Below, piece after piece: positions 18,841 to 28,130 of a stretch of 32,554 nucleotides of DNA. The DNA is from an uncultured Eubacteriales bacterium (GTDB taxonomy: Bacteria; Bacillota; Clostridia; UBA1381): positions 1 to 32,554 of the forward strand of contig CAJKHT010000028.1 of assembly GCA_905199755.1 (NCBI GenBank), written 5' to 3'. A model generated the notes under the pieces. The model was given only the letters and a program-made list of their open reading frames with translations. It was not told the DNA's origin and searched no databases. Made by a program: the position numbers and the translations under genes. Each line of letters opens with the position of its first letter. The first letter of the stretch is position 1.

Positions 18841-18854
18841 GCGGGCTTACCCGC
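18841..18854 (+). promoter_or_regulatory. Small perfect hairpin in the leader of the second operon
   Basis: GCGGG-CTTA-CCCGC is a 5-bp GC-only palindromic stem lying between the terminator and the start at 18898. It could be an operator (dyad symmetry) or a leader hairpin. I cannot define a convincing -35/-10 pair in 18826-18897, so the promoter of the second operon remains unplaced. Confidence 0.35.
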
Positions 18855-18897
18855 TTTAGATAAAGAGGCAACAAGATTGGTTTTGTGAAAGGGATTA

Positions 18898-21800
18898 ATG
18901 ATTATGAATATGAAAAAAGTATTCCTGACGTCATTTCTGATTTTTGCGGTTTTTGCGCAGCTTATAAATGTGAATGCTGCTGACAGTGAGGATATAAGCT
19001 ATAAAATAGAGCTGCTCGGCAGCTTCATACCGGCAGTGACGGTAACAGATGAAAACGGCAATGAAACGGAGACAACCGTAAACAGCAGAACGTGGTCTAT
19101 TGATATTAAGCAAACGGATAAAAAAATTTACGCATATATAGCAAATAAACTTGGATTGTTTGTGTATGATGTAACGAATATTGACGAAGCAATTAAAGTT
19201 CAGCATGTGCCTGAGTTGGCAGGTCAGGGACTTTTGACTGTAAGCGGAAACAAGCTTTATTATGCTTATGCAGATGAGCTGTTGTATTGCTTTGATATAA
19301 ATGACAATGGTACCGTGAGTATAGAAAAGGACAATAACGGCAAAATAACCAATCCTTCCTACGGCGGTAATATTGACATGATGATAAGCATAGACAATTA
19401 TGTCTTTGCTTATCGGAATTATCTTGAGATACTTGTATTTGATTCATCGAGAGAAAATCCCGCGGTTGCGGTGAATTCCATCGGTGAAAGAGCAAAATAC
19501 AAAAGACAGATGGCAGTAAAACAAGTAAGCGGTACACTATATCGGATAAGCTATATACAGCAAAGCGGCTCTGATTTTGAACTGATATGTACGGACTATA
19601 ATTCAAGTGATAATGCGTCCATTGAAGTGGTACACGAGGTTATACCGGAATGGACGGAAAACCGCTTCGGTAAAATGGCGTTTGTAACAGATTCAAAAAT
19701 TGCCGTGGCAAACAAATTAAGTAATACAAGGGAAATGCTTTATACTGTAGATTTTTCGGATTATTATAACAATGAAATCGCAGACGAGTATAAAAAAACC
19801 GTATGCGGGGTGTTTGGACAGTCACACAATACGGCAGTTTATGCAAGCAATATGCAAAGACTGAATGAAAATGAGCTGGCGCTTTGGAATAAGGCATCAT
19901 TTGTAAAGACATTTGCCTCTGGTGCTCAGATAAATCTCGGCTCAAGCAGTGTGCTCGAAGCTGTTACCGATGCAAAGGATTTTGCCGTTTTCGGTGATAC
20001 TGCCTCGGAATTTACAGATTACCTTGCCTGTGATGGCATGGTTATCGCTGTGAAAATAGCAAGAAAAATAAAGCAAAAGCAAGAGGTTGAAAGACCTGTA
20101 ATAATTAATAATTCATGGAGAGGTCTGCCGGGTGACGCAATAGGCATATACGGCTACGGCTTTGAGAATGAAGCGCATACCGCGAGGGTAGTTATCGTTC
20201 CAGAAAATTCGGCGGATGAGGAGTATTATCTTGATATATTAAACAGTAACAATACATGTATTGAGGGAGTGATTCCCGCAGGTATACCGGCGGATAATTA
20301 TATCTGCCATGTTGAATGCGGCGATAAAAAAAGCGATAGCTTTACAATAAATACCCCATCAGTCGACTGGATTTCTGAGCCGGAATTTTGCTCCGGACAG
20401 ACGGTCAGAATATTCGGACGGAATTTTTTAAACGCACAAACAGGAGATATATCAAAAACAAAGGTGTGGCTGAAAAAGATCTCTGACGGCAGTGAAGCTG
20501 AAGCAGAGATCGTGGCTGCAACCGATTATACGGTGGATTTTAAAATACCTGAATGTGTTACCGAGGGTGAACTGTATACTGTTAAGGCTTCAAATAACGG
20601 TGAGAGCAGCTGCAATATATATGAGCTTGAAGAGAGCGAGGCGGCAGTCTGCAAAACGAATATTAAATTTGAAACAGTGAAAGAAAAATTCGGTGTTTCA
20701 ATTGGCTGGGCAGACGAGCTTGTGACGGACAGAATATTTAATGTAAAGAACTACGGAGCAGCCGGAAACGGTATAACCGACGATACGGCGGCGGCTGCCG
20801 CGGCGTTGAAGGCGGCAAAGGACGCCGGAGGCGGAATAATATATTTTCCGGAGGGAAAATATAATTTAAAAAGTCAGCAGGAACAGACAATTCCCGATTT
20901 ATCTGTTATCTGTGGTGCGGGAAAGGACAAAACGACCCTGATGCTTGAAAAACGCATATACTCCTCCGACAATTACAGCGGAATATACGATTTATCGATT
21001 GTGTCGGAATCGGTTCGGCCTGAGGACGATACCGCGAAATATATTTTCGGCTATGTAGGCGCTCTACTTTATGGCAACGGAGCTAATGTTCATTTCTTTG
21101 TCAGCAATATTGATATGAAGGTGGCTGACGGCAGTTCATTTACAAGCTATGACAGCAAGCATCTTGTTATTGAGAATTCAAGCTTTGATGTCACTCACTG
21201 CGGACCGATGCAGCAATGCAATAAAATTACTAAAATCAGAAAAATGAGATTTGTAAATAACTATGTAAAAAACACTCAGCGTCCGCTGCTGTATTTTGGC
21301 GGCTACAGCTGGATTGACGGCTGTATCTTTGAGGGCGACAACGGGGGAGACAGCTGCGAAAAGACAAATGGAATCGTGCAGACTATGGAGCATAGAATAG
21401 CCGATTTGTACGGTGATAAGATTTTTTACGGAAATAATAATATCATCGGCATAGTAGGTGATAAGAGAGAGGAATATGATGACAGTTGCGGCGAGGGTAT
21501 TTGTAATCAGGCTAATAAGAGAATAGCGGTAGGCTCGGTAACGTGCAGTACAGAAAATACTTTAACAACGGAATTGGATTTTGAGACAATAAAAACGCAG
21601 AAGGACTCAAACGGCATTGTAATCGGAACATATCTTATCGGCTCAAAGGTGGCGATAATATCTGGTAACGGAGTCGGACAGGTACGGAAAATCGCTGCGG
21701 TGGAGGGGAATACCATAACCGTTGACAAGCCGTGGACCCTGCTACCGCAGGAGGATGATATTTACGCGTTAAACGGCGAAATTGCGGAAAAGTATATTAT

Positions 21801-22623
21801 AGTGAATAATAATATAGAAGCGGTAACGCGCAAGGGCGGAATCATGATGTATACCTCAAGCTTCGATAATATTATAGAAAACAATACAATGACAAACAGC
21901 GGAGGTATTTGGTTCGGAAAAACCCAGAGCGCGGGAAATGCGCGGGCTGAAATATCATATTTTAATTATGTGGCGAACAATAATTTATCGGGCGGAATTC
22001 CGAATAAGGCAAACGGACAAAGGGATAATGCCTTATATATCGGCGTAGGTGACGACGGCGGCGCAGTAACAAATATTGATTTGGATTATCCGAGTATATC
22101 GCAGTATGCGAATATGTATAAAGCAAATGTCATTGAAGGCAACGGCGCGGAGGTTACTGCAGAGTCGTCGTATAACAGCTTATTTGTTGATTACAACGGG
22201 ATAGTTCTTTCAACTCCGCAGGAGGGATTTGATTACCCCGTGTCAAAGGGTGTTATAGTGAGCGGCAACACCATTACAAATTCAGTAAACGGCATTTATG
22301 TGTCAAACACTGCGTCAGATACGCTTATTTACAATAATGCGTTTACGGATAATAAATATAATTACAATAATAAATCAAGCGATAACAGCGTAGTTGCTTT
22401 AAGCCTTGGCTATTCAGCGGAGGCTGACGGAGATGTACTGCTTGTAATTGCTGAATACTCGCCGGATGGATGCCTGATAAGTGCTGATGTGCAAACAGCC
22501 GCGGATTTTGATGCGATTTATCAAAAATATACGATGCGGAATATTACAGACGGTAACTATATAAAAATGTTTGCTTTTGACAGCAGAATGCTCCCTTTAC
22601 ATGAGGCTGTATTATTTGAATAA
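18898..22623 (+). CDS. Secreted fusion of beta-propeller half, TIG modules and beta-helix (1241 aa)
   Basis: A signal peptide ending near NVNAADSED is followed by part A of the propeller protein at 14822 (residues about 35-395, 'KIYAYIANKLGLFVYDVTN'). Two TIG-like modules follow (about 400-590, 'INNSWRGLPGDAIGIYGYGF' and 'SVDWISEPEFCSGQTVRIFG'), then a Pectate_lyase_3-type beta-helix from about 614 ('FNVKNYGAAGNGITDD') with EHR (Glu 831) and CGEG (Glu 866). The last 65 residues resemble the small sandwich of the propeller genes ('LLVIAEYSPDGCLISADV'). There are no SLH repeats, unlike the anchored paralogue at 11696. AAAGGG (18888-18893) is the ribosome binding site; ATG 18898 and ATG 18904 are both possible. 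The protein heads an operon otherwise coding for cytosolic enzymes. Confidence 0.83.
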   Translation: MIMNMKKVFLTSFLIFAVFAQLINVNAADSEDISYKIELLGSFIPAVTVTDENGNETETTVNSRTWSIDIKQTDKKIYAYIANKLGLFVYDVTNIDEAIKVQHVPELAGQGLLTVSGNKLYYAYADELLYCFDINDNGTVSIEKDNNGKITNPSYGGNIDMMISIDNYVFAYRNYLEILVFDSSRENPAVAVNSIGERAKYKRQMAVKQVSGTLYRISYIQQSGSDFELICTDYNSSDNASIEVVHEVIPEWTENRFGKMAFVTDSKIAVANKLSNTREMLYTVDFSDYYNNEIADEYKKTVCGVFGQSHNTAVYASNMQRLNENELALWNKASFVKTFASGAQINLGSSSVLEAVTDAKDFAVFGDTASEFTDYLACDGMVIAVKIARKIKQKQEVERPVIINNSWRGLPGDAIGIYGYGFENEAHTARVVIVPENSADEEYYLDILNSNNTCIEGVIPAGIPADNYICHVECGDKKSDSFTINTPSVDWISEPEFCSGQTVRIFGRNFLNAQTGDISKTKVWLKKISDGSEAEAEIVAATDYTVDFKIPECVTEGELYTVKASNNGESSCNIYELEESEAAVCKTNIKFETVKEKFGVSIGWADELVTDRIFNVKNYGAAGNGITDDTAAAAAALKAAKDAGGGIIYFPEGKYNLKSQQEQTIPDLSVICGAGKDKTTLMLEKRIYSSDNYSGIYDLSIVSESVRPEDDTAKYIFGYVGALLYGNGANVHFFVSNIDMKVADGSSFTSYDSKHLVIENSSFDVTHCGPMQQCNKITKIRKMRFVNNYVKNTQRPLLYFGGYSWIDGCIFEGDNGGDSCEKTNGIVQTMEHRIADLYGDKIFYGNNNIIGIVGDKREEYDDSCGEGICNQANKRIAVGSVTCSTENTLTTELDFETIKTQKDSNGIVIGTYLIGSKVAIISGNGVGQVRKIAAVEGNTITVDKPWTLLPQEDDIYALNGEIAEKYIIVNNNIEAVTRKGGIMMYTSSFDNIIENNTMTNSGGIWFGKTQSAGNARAEISYFNYVANNNLSGGIPNKANGQRDNALYIGVGDDGGAVTNIDLDYPSISQYANMYKANVIEGNGAEVTAESSYNSLFVDYNGIVLSTPQEGFDYPVSKGVIVSGNTITNSVNGIYVSNTASDTLIYNNAFTDNKYNYNNKSSDNSVVALSLGYSAEADGDVLLVIAEYSPDGCLISADVQTAADFDAIYQKYTMRNITDGNYIKMFAFDSRMLPLHEAVLFE

Positions 22624-22641
22624 TAAAGGAGAACACGGACG

Positions 22642-24717
22642 ATGAACTATGAAATTGAAAACGGAAAAATAATATCGGACAGCGGTGTGCCGTATCTGCC
22701 AAGATGGTTTTGCGATGATCTGGTGAGCTTTGAGGCTGATGAATACGGCGTATCAAAGGTCGAATATTTTAACCGTACCACAAAAGGCTCGGAGAAGGTT
22801 TTTGTTAATGATATGTGGGGCGGAATAAGATTTTATATAGAAAGCAGCGGCTATCATAATTCCTTAAATCTAAAAAGCTGCACTGTTATGCCGTACGGCT
22901 TCTGCGGTGAATGGCATTATAATGACTGTGTTTTTCATTATGAGCAGAGGGTGTTTAATAACAGTATTTTTATATCCTTAAAGCCTATCTGCACAGATAC
23001 TAAAGACTTGAAGTTTGCGATGGAGTTTTATGATAATATTTGTCTTATCACAAGAAAGGACGGAGATCCGCGTTACATAAGCAAAATTGAACGCGTGTGG
23101 CAGAAATGGAGCTTTGACGGGAAATACTTGAAGAACAGCTATAGAGAGGATAACGGAGAAACACATATTACCATAGCATCAAGCAGTGTTGCGGAATATA
23201 TAAGGCGCGATGTCGGAAATCCGAAAAATATTTTAACGCAGAATGGGGAAAACGGCGGATATATATTTGTAATTTCCTTTGACGAGAGTGAGGAAAAGGC
23301 TAAAGGGCGCGCAGAACAAACTCTTGAGAATTACAGCGCTATGATAAAGGCTCAGAACGAGCGCTATGAAAGAATCATGCGAAATATGCCTGTGCTTGAC
23401 AGCCCGTATAAGGCTCTTAATAGCTTCTTTGCCCTTGCGCCGCTTTATCATGAATCATGTAAGGTTCAGTCGGTGCCGGGAGCCATAAAAGCAAAAACAG
23501 AGCATTACTGGGTATGGGGCTGGGACGGCATGAGCTCAAGCTTTGCCTATGCCTATTGGGGTGACGCTGAATTTATTGAAAAGCTGTTAAAACTGTATAT
23601 GTATACTGCGGACAGTGAAAAGGGGATAGGTCATTGGTTTGCAAGAGATATGTCTCATATTGAAACGAGCATGATACCGGCTCAGGGGTTCTATATAAGT
23701 CTTTTATATCAGCATTATTTAAACGGAGGAGATATTTCACCGTATTATGAGTTTGCAAGGAAAATATTTGATTTGATTGCGGCAACCGAGGTCGGACAAA
23801 CTGGTCTTTGCAAGGGGTATTCGCTTGTGCCGGACTTTAGGGAAACCATTCTTGAGAACGGAAATGATTTGAGCGCGTTTAATAATTCAAGCTCATACTG
23901 CGCAGTGCGCGCAATGGAAAGGCTGGCAGAGCATACAGGCGACTTGCAGACCGGTGTCAGAGCGGCGGCTCTTGCGGACAGAATGAAGGAAAGCTTTGTT
24001 AAAATTTTATTTGATGAGGAAAAGGGGTTTTTTGTTGCGTCCGCCGATGCAGATACGCTTGAAAAACGCAGAATTTATATGTCACCGTCAATAAAATGGG
24101 ATAGCCTGTACTGCTATGATCTTGTTAAGGAAAAGCAAAAGCAGATAGTTGAATTTTTCAAGAAAAATTTTGTATGTGAATGCGGAATTATGTATATGCC
24201 CGTATGGGATGCAGCTTATGACGCGGATGCAAATCAGCTACATTGCTACTGGCCCTCAAACGGCGAATGTTATTCGAGGCTGATTAATTTTGAAAACAGA
24301 AAAGACCTTATAGAGCAATGGATCGACTGGGTTTCCTGCTGGACGGATATTTTAATGTGTCCGGAGGGCATAGATTGCTATGATAACGTAAACAAGCCGA
24401 AGCCGGACGGCTGGAATGCGGTAAATGGAACATGGCAGACATATTCCCTGCGCGGATGGTATGAAGCTGCGGTTCATTCGGTTGTGGGTATTGATTTTGC
24501 GGAAAACGGTATGAATATATATCCTTATGACGGAGAGGAAATGAGTTTGAAAAATCTGCATTATAACGGCAAGAGCTTTGATATTTATATGAAAGGCAGC
24601 GGAAGGTATATAAAAGATGTAATTCTGAACGGTAAATCAATCGGCGCAGTAAAGGAAATTGCTATGAGCTGCTTTAAAGCGCATAATACCGTAGAGGTTA
24701 CGCGTTGCAATAAATAA
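22642..24717 (+). CDS. Cytosolic six-hairpin glycosidase-like protein, family unassigned
   Basis: This 691-residue protein has no signal peptide or membrane segment. The N-terminal 240 residues look like a beta-sandwich. Residues about 255-640 look like an (alpha/alpha)6 barrel: 'HYWVWGWDGMSSSFAYAYWG' (Asp 295) recalls the W-D-x motif of trehalase/GH63/amylo-1,6-glucosidase-like enzymes, and 'CYWPSNGECYSRLINF' (Glu 542) provides a conserved-looking second acid. A short beta tail closes the protein. I could not assign a CAZy family with confidence; a glucosidase of GH63/GH37/GH133 type or a new family are possible. AAAGGAG (22626-22632) lies before ATG 22642, 18 nt after the previous stop. It starts the cytosolic part of the operon and is followed 14 nt later by a GH94 gene. 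Confidence 0.7.
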   Translation: MNYEIENGKIISDSGVPYLPRWFCDDLVSFEADEYGVSKVEYFNRTTKGSEKVFVNDMWGGIRFYIESSGYHNSLNLKSCTVMPYGFCGEWHYNDCVFHYEQRVFNNSIFISLKPICTDTKDLKFAMEFYDNICLITRKDGDPRYISKIERVWQKWSFDGKYLKNSYREDNGETHITIASSSVAEYIRRDVGNPKNILTQNGENGGYIFVISFDESEEKAKGRAEQTLENYSAMIKAQNERYERIMRNMPVLDSPYKALNSFFALAPLYHESCKVQSVPGAIKAKTEHYWVWGWDGMSSSFAYAYWGDAEFIEKLLKLYMYTADSEKGIGHWFARDMSHIETSMIPAQGFYISLLYQHYLNGGDISPYYEFARKIFDLIAATEVGQTGLCKGYSLVPDFRETILENGNDLSAFNNSSSYCAVRAMERLAEHTGDLQTGVRAAALADRMKESFVKILFDEEKGFFVASADADTLEKRRIYMSPSIKWDSLYCYDLVKEKQKQIVEFFKKNFVCECGIMYMPVWDAAYDADANQLHCYWPSNGECYSRLINFENRKDLIEQWIDWVSCWTDILMCPEGIDCYDNVNKPKPDGWNAVNGTWQTYSLRGWYEAAVHSVVGIDFAENGMNIYPYDGEEMSLKNLHYNGKSFDIYMKGSGRYIKDVILNGKSIGAVKEIAMSCFKAHNTVEVTRCNK

Positions 24718-24731
24718 GAGGAGAAAAAGCT

Positions 24732-26744
24732 ATGGAGTACGGAAGGTTTACCGATAACGGAAGAATATATAATATAACCAAAGTGAAAACGCCAACAGAG
24801 TGGAAAAATATTTTGTTTAACGATGAATATTTCATGGAGGTGTCACAAAGGCTTTGCGGTGAAAGCTTTGCCGTTGAGGAATACAAAAGAAGTCCTGTTT
24901 TGGAGGCGGAAAAGCTGTTTTATGTGAAGATAGACGACAAAATATATCATTTAGGCAGCGGTGGGGGGAAAAGGTATTCATGCGAACACCATATCTATAA
25001 ATCGGTTATGCTTGAGGAATTTGACAGCTTTACAAGTAAAATCACCGTCTTTGTTCCTGCTGAGGGCAAGCGCGAGGTATGGAATATTGAAATCGAAAAC
25101 AAGACCAACAGCACAATCAATGCTCAGGTGTTTGCGTGCTTCGGCTTTGCGAATATCTGTTATCTGAGCCTTGAATGTGATTATACAAACGGATATTTTT
25201 GTAAATCCTCGTTTCCGTATCATATTAAATATGAGGAATATGAGGAACTGAAGCCTGCCGAAAGAAAGGCTTATGCAATGAGCGATAAAGCGGTTAAAAG
25301 CTATGAATGCTCAAAAGACAGATGTTTCGGTGGCGACAATCCGTTCAGCACTCCGCTTATGGTTGAAAGTGGAGAAGGCTCAAATAAAAAATGTGAATAT
25401 GAACCGTGCATTGCGGGATTTCATCATGAATTGAGCATATCCGCCGGAGAAGCAGACTCGGTTACATATATTGCCGGACAGGCTGAAAGCCGCGCGGAAA
25501 TTGATGAAATAAGAAAAAATATGCCCGATTTTAAGGAGGAGATTAAGCAGGCGGAGGAAAAATGGAGCAGAGCTACCGCACCGCTGAACATAGCTACGGA
25601 GCATGAGGATTTGAATGCTCTGGTGAATTACTGGATAAAAAAGCAGATAATATATCTTGCAAGGCATAACAGAGGCGGTGTGTACTGCCCGGTAAGAAAT
25701 CAGCTTCAGGACGCTATGGGTTATGCGGTTATAAATCCGAAGGGGGCGCTTGAGCTTGCATTGCGTGTGTTGCGCCGCCAAAGGAAGGACGGGTATCTTA
25801 AGCAGTGGTATATGACGGACAACTCGCCCGATACGGGGCTTTGCCTTATCGAACACAGCGACGCCTGCGTATGGCTTGTGATATGTATGCTTGAAATTAT
25901 TAAGCTTACGGGAGACGAGGCAAATTACAGCCTCATGGAGGGATATATTGACAGTGAGGATAAGGAAAGTATATTAACACATCTCAAAAAAGCTGCTTTA
26001 TATATGTCCTCACAGCTTGGAGAGCATGGCTTATGCCTTATGAAGGACGGAGACTGGACTGACCCGATTAACGGCGCGGGAAGGCTTGGCAGAGGCGAGT
26101 CAACATGGAATACTCTTGCATTGATTTATGCCATAAGGCTTTTAAATGATGTGGAATACGATCCCGCGCTTGATGAAATAAAGGATAAGCTTACAGAAGC
26201 GGTAAACAAGCACTGTTGGGATGAGGACAGATATATTGTCGGCTTTGATGATGACGGCAGACCGTTCGGCTGCCGGGGTGAAAAGGAAGGCGCGCTCTTT
26301 CTTAATGCGCAGACATGGGCATTGTTCGCAGGAGTATGCGACGGAGAAAGAACAAAAATCGTAAGAAATACAATAGATACATTAAAAACCGATTTTGGAT
26401 TTTTATTATTGGCTCCCTTATTTGAGGATTGGAATCCTGTATGGGGCAAGATAAGCATAAAGCAAAAGGGGACTACTGAAAACGGCTCGGTATACAGCCA
26501 CGGCAATATGTTTAAGGCGTATGCTGATTTTGTCTGCGGCGATAAGACTGCGGCGGTTGATACAATTCTCAGTATCCTGCCAACCAATCCGAAAAATCCG
26601 CCCGATAAAAATTTGCAGGTGCCGATATTTATACCGAATTATTATTTCGGGTGCGAGGGCGATAATTTCGGGCATTCGTCGAACGTGTACAGCACGGGTG
26701 CGGCGGCATGGATGCTGTGGCTAGCAGATAAATATCTGAATTAA
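24732..26744 (+). CDS. GH94 family glycoside phosphorylase
   Basis: GH94 enzymes split beta-linked glucosyl disaccharides or oligosaccharides with inorganic phosphate, giving a sugar 1-phosphate. The 670-residue cytosolic protein has the family layout: an N-terminal beta-sandwich (about 1-270), then an (alpha/alpha)6 barrel. Visible motifs are 'PVRNQLQDAMGY' (compare R-[DN]-x-x-Q-D), 'GDWTDPING' containing the D-W-x-D general-acid motif (Asp 441/Asp 444), 'GRGESTWNT', 'LFLNAQTWAL', 'TTENGSVYSHGNMFKAYA' and 'YSTGAAAWML'. These cover the phosphate- and substrate-binding loops. It is shorter than cellobiose phosphorylase (about 800 residues), so acceptor specificity (cellobiose, laminaribiose, cellobionate or another) cannot be assigned. 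GAGGAG (24718-24723) precedes ATG 24732. Confidence 0.85.
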   Translation: MEYGRFTDNGRIYNITKVKTPTEWKNILFNDEYFMEVSQRLCGESFAVEEYKRSPVLEAEKLFYVKIDDKIYHLGSGGGKRYSCEHHIYKSVMLEEFDSFTSKITVFVPAEGKREVWNIEIENKTNSTINAQVFACFGFANICYLSLECDYTNGYFCKSSFPYHIKYEEYEELKPAERKAYAMSDKAVKSYECSKDRCFGGDNPFSTPLMVESGEGSNKKCEYEPCIAGFHHELSISAGEADSVTYIAGQAESRAEIDEIRKNMPDFKEEIKQAEEKWSRATAPLNIATEHEDLNALVNYWIKKQIIYLARHNRGGVYCPVRNQLQDAMGYAVINPKGALELALRVLRRQRKDGYLKQWYMTDNSPDTGLCLIEHSDACVWLVICMLEIIKLTGDEANYSLMEGYIDSEDKESILTHLKKAALYMSSQLGEHGLCLMKDGDWTDPINGAGRLGRGESTWNTLALIYAIRLLNDVEYDPALDEIKDKLTEAVNKHCWDEDRYIVGFDDDGRPFGCRGEKEGALFLNAQTWALFAGVCDGERTKIVRNTIDTLKTDFGFLLLAPLFEDWNPVWGKISIKQKGTTENGSVYSHGNMFKAYADFVCGDKTAAVDTILSILPTNPKNPPDKNLQVPIFIPNYYFGCEGDNFGHSSNVYSTGAAAWMLWLADKYLN

Positions 26745-26762
26745 ATTAATGGGAGGATAATT

Positions 26763-28130
26763 ATGGGTTTTAAAAAGAATTTTATATGGGGAGCAGCGAC
26801 TGCTGCATATCAGATTGAGGGAGCGTGGAATGAGGACGGAAAGGGCTTAAGCATTTGGGACGTATACTCTCATACTCCAGGAAAAATATTCGGCGGACAT
26901 ACCGGCGATGAGGCATGCGACCATTATCACAGGTATAAAGAGGATGTACGGATAATGAAGCAGCTTGGGATAAAGGCCTATCGCTTTTCGATAAGCTGGA
27001 CGAGACTTTTCCCTAACGGAACAGGAGCGCTTAATCCCGAGGGCGCAAGGTTTTACTCTGATTTAATTGATGAGCTTATAAAAAATGGTATTGAACCATA
27101 TATCACACTATTTCACTGGGATTATCCGTATGAGCTTCATAAGAAAGGTGGCTGGATGAACAGTGAAAGCGTTAAATGGTTTGCTGACTATGCGGCGGAG
27201 GTGGTAAGACTGTATTCTGACAGAGTAAAGTATTTTGTCACCTTTAATGAGCCGCAGTGCTTTATCGGTGCAGGTTACCTTATGGGCGGTCACGCACCTG
27301 GCTTAAAGCACCAGTATAAGGATGTATTTTTGATGTGTCATAATGTCCTTAAGGCGCATGGGGCGGCAGTTATTGAAATGAGAAAAAATGCAAGGCAGGA
27401 TATAAAAATAGGCTTTGCACCGACGGGAACGGGTATATATCCGAGATCAGAAGCGGCGGCTGATATTGAGGCGGCACGGAAAAAATATTTTGCCTGTCTG
27501 CCGATTGATAAGGATATTAATACAATGTGGGGTGTGAGCTGGTGGAGCGACCCTGTTATTTTGGGGAAATATCCGGATGACGGACTTGAAATGTATAAGG
27601 AATATCTTCCCGAAATTACCGATAATGATATGAAACTCATAAATCAGCCGATAGATTTTTACGGACAGAATTTGTATAACGGCAGAGCGGCGGAGGCGGA
27701 TGAAAACGGTGAGCCTATCGTGCTTGAACGTGAGCCGGGCTATGCCAAAACAGCGTCCCAGTGGTCTGTTGAGCCTGAATGTATGAGGTGGGTACCGAAA
27801 TTTTTATATGAACGATACAAGCTGCCTGTTTATATTACGGAAAACGGAATGTCGGCGCACGATACCGTGTCGCTTGACGGTGGAGTGCACGACCCTAACC
27901 GTATAGATTTTATAAACCGTTATTTACTTGAGCTTGAAAAGGCTTCCGATGAGGGCGCGGAAATAGACGGGTATTTTCTGTGGTCGCTTATGGATAATTT
28001 TGAGTGGTCATTGGGATATTCCGAACGCTTCGGTATAGTATATGTGGATTATAAAACGCAGGAACGAATAATAAAGGATTCAGGAATGTGGTATAAGCAA
28101 TGGATTGAGAAACACGGAGAAAAATCATGA
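26763..28130 (+). CDS. GH1 family beta-glycosidase (6-phospho- or plain beta-glucosidase type)
   Basis: This 455-residue cytosolic protein has the full-length (beta/alpha)8 fold of GH1. It starts with 'FIWGAATAAYQIEGAWNEDG'. The acid/base is in 'TFNEP' (Glu 163) and the nucleophile in 'YITENGM' (Glu 360). The aglycone/glycone loop 'FLWSLMDNFEWSLGYSERFG' is present. 'EWSLGY' with Glu-Trp at the C-4/C-6 contact site fits a plain beta-glucosidase better than 6-phospho-beta-glucosidases, which carry Ser and a Lys/Tyr phosphate pocket there. GGGAGG (26751-26756) serves ATG 26763. The stop overlaps the next start (ATGA), so translation is coupled to the esterase gene. It probably finishes degradation of imported beta-glycosides alongside GH94. 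Confidence 0.95.
   Translation: MGFKKNFIWGAATAAYQIEGAWNEDGKGLSIWDVYSHTPGKIFGGHTGDEACDHYHRYKEDVRIMKQLGIKAYRFSISWTRLFPNGTGALNPEGARFYSDLIDELIKNGIEPYITLFHWDYPYELHKKGGWMNSESVKWFADYAAEVVRLYSDRVKYFVTFNEPQCFIGAGYLMGGHAPGLKHQYKDVFLMCHNVLKAHGAAVIEMRKNARQDIKIGFAPTGTGIYPRSEAAADIEAARKKYFACLPIDKDINTMWGVSWWSDPVILGKYPDDGLEMYKEYLPEITDNDMKLINQPIDFYGQNLYNGRAAEADENGEPIVLEREPGYAKTASQWSVEPECMRWVPKFLYERYKLPVYITENGMSAHDTVSLDGGVHDPNRIDFINRYLLELEKASDEGAEIDGYFLWSLMDNFEWSLGYSERFGIVYVDYKTQERIIKDSGMWYKQWIEKHGEKS

Noticed and set aside
18826..18897. Promoter for the second operon
   Set aside because: Several weak -10-like strings exist (e.g. TTAGAT at 18856-18861), but none pairs with a credible -35, so no promoter is annotated.
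25380..25856. Minus-strand open frame of 158 codons within the GH94 gene
   Set aside because: It overlaps conserved GH94 motifs on the other strand and has no recognisable domain.
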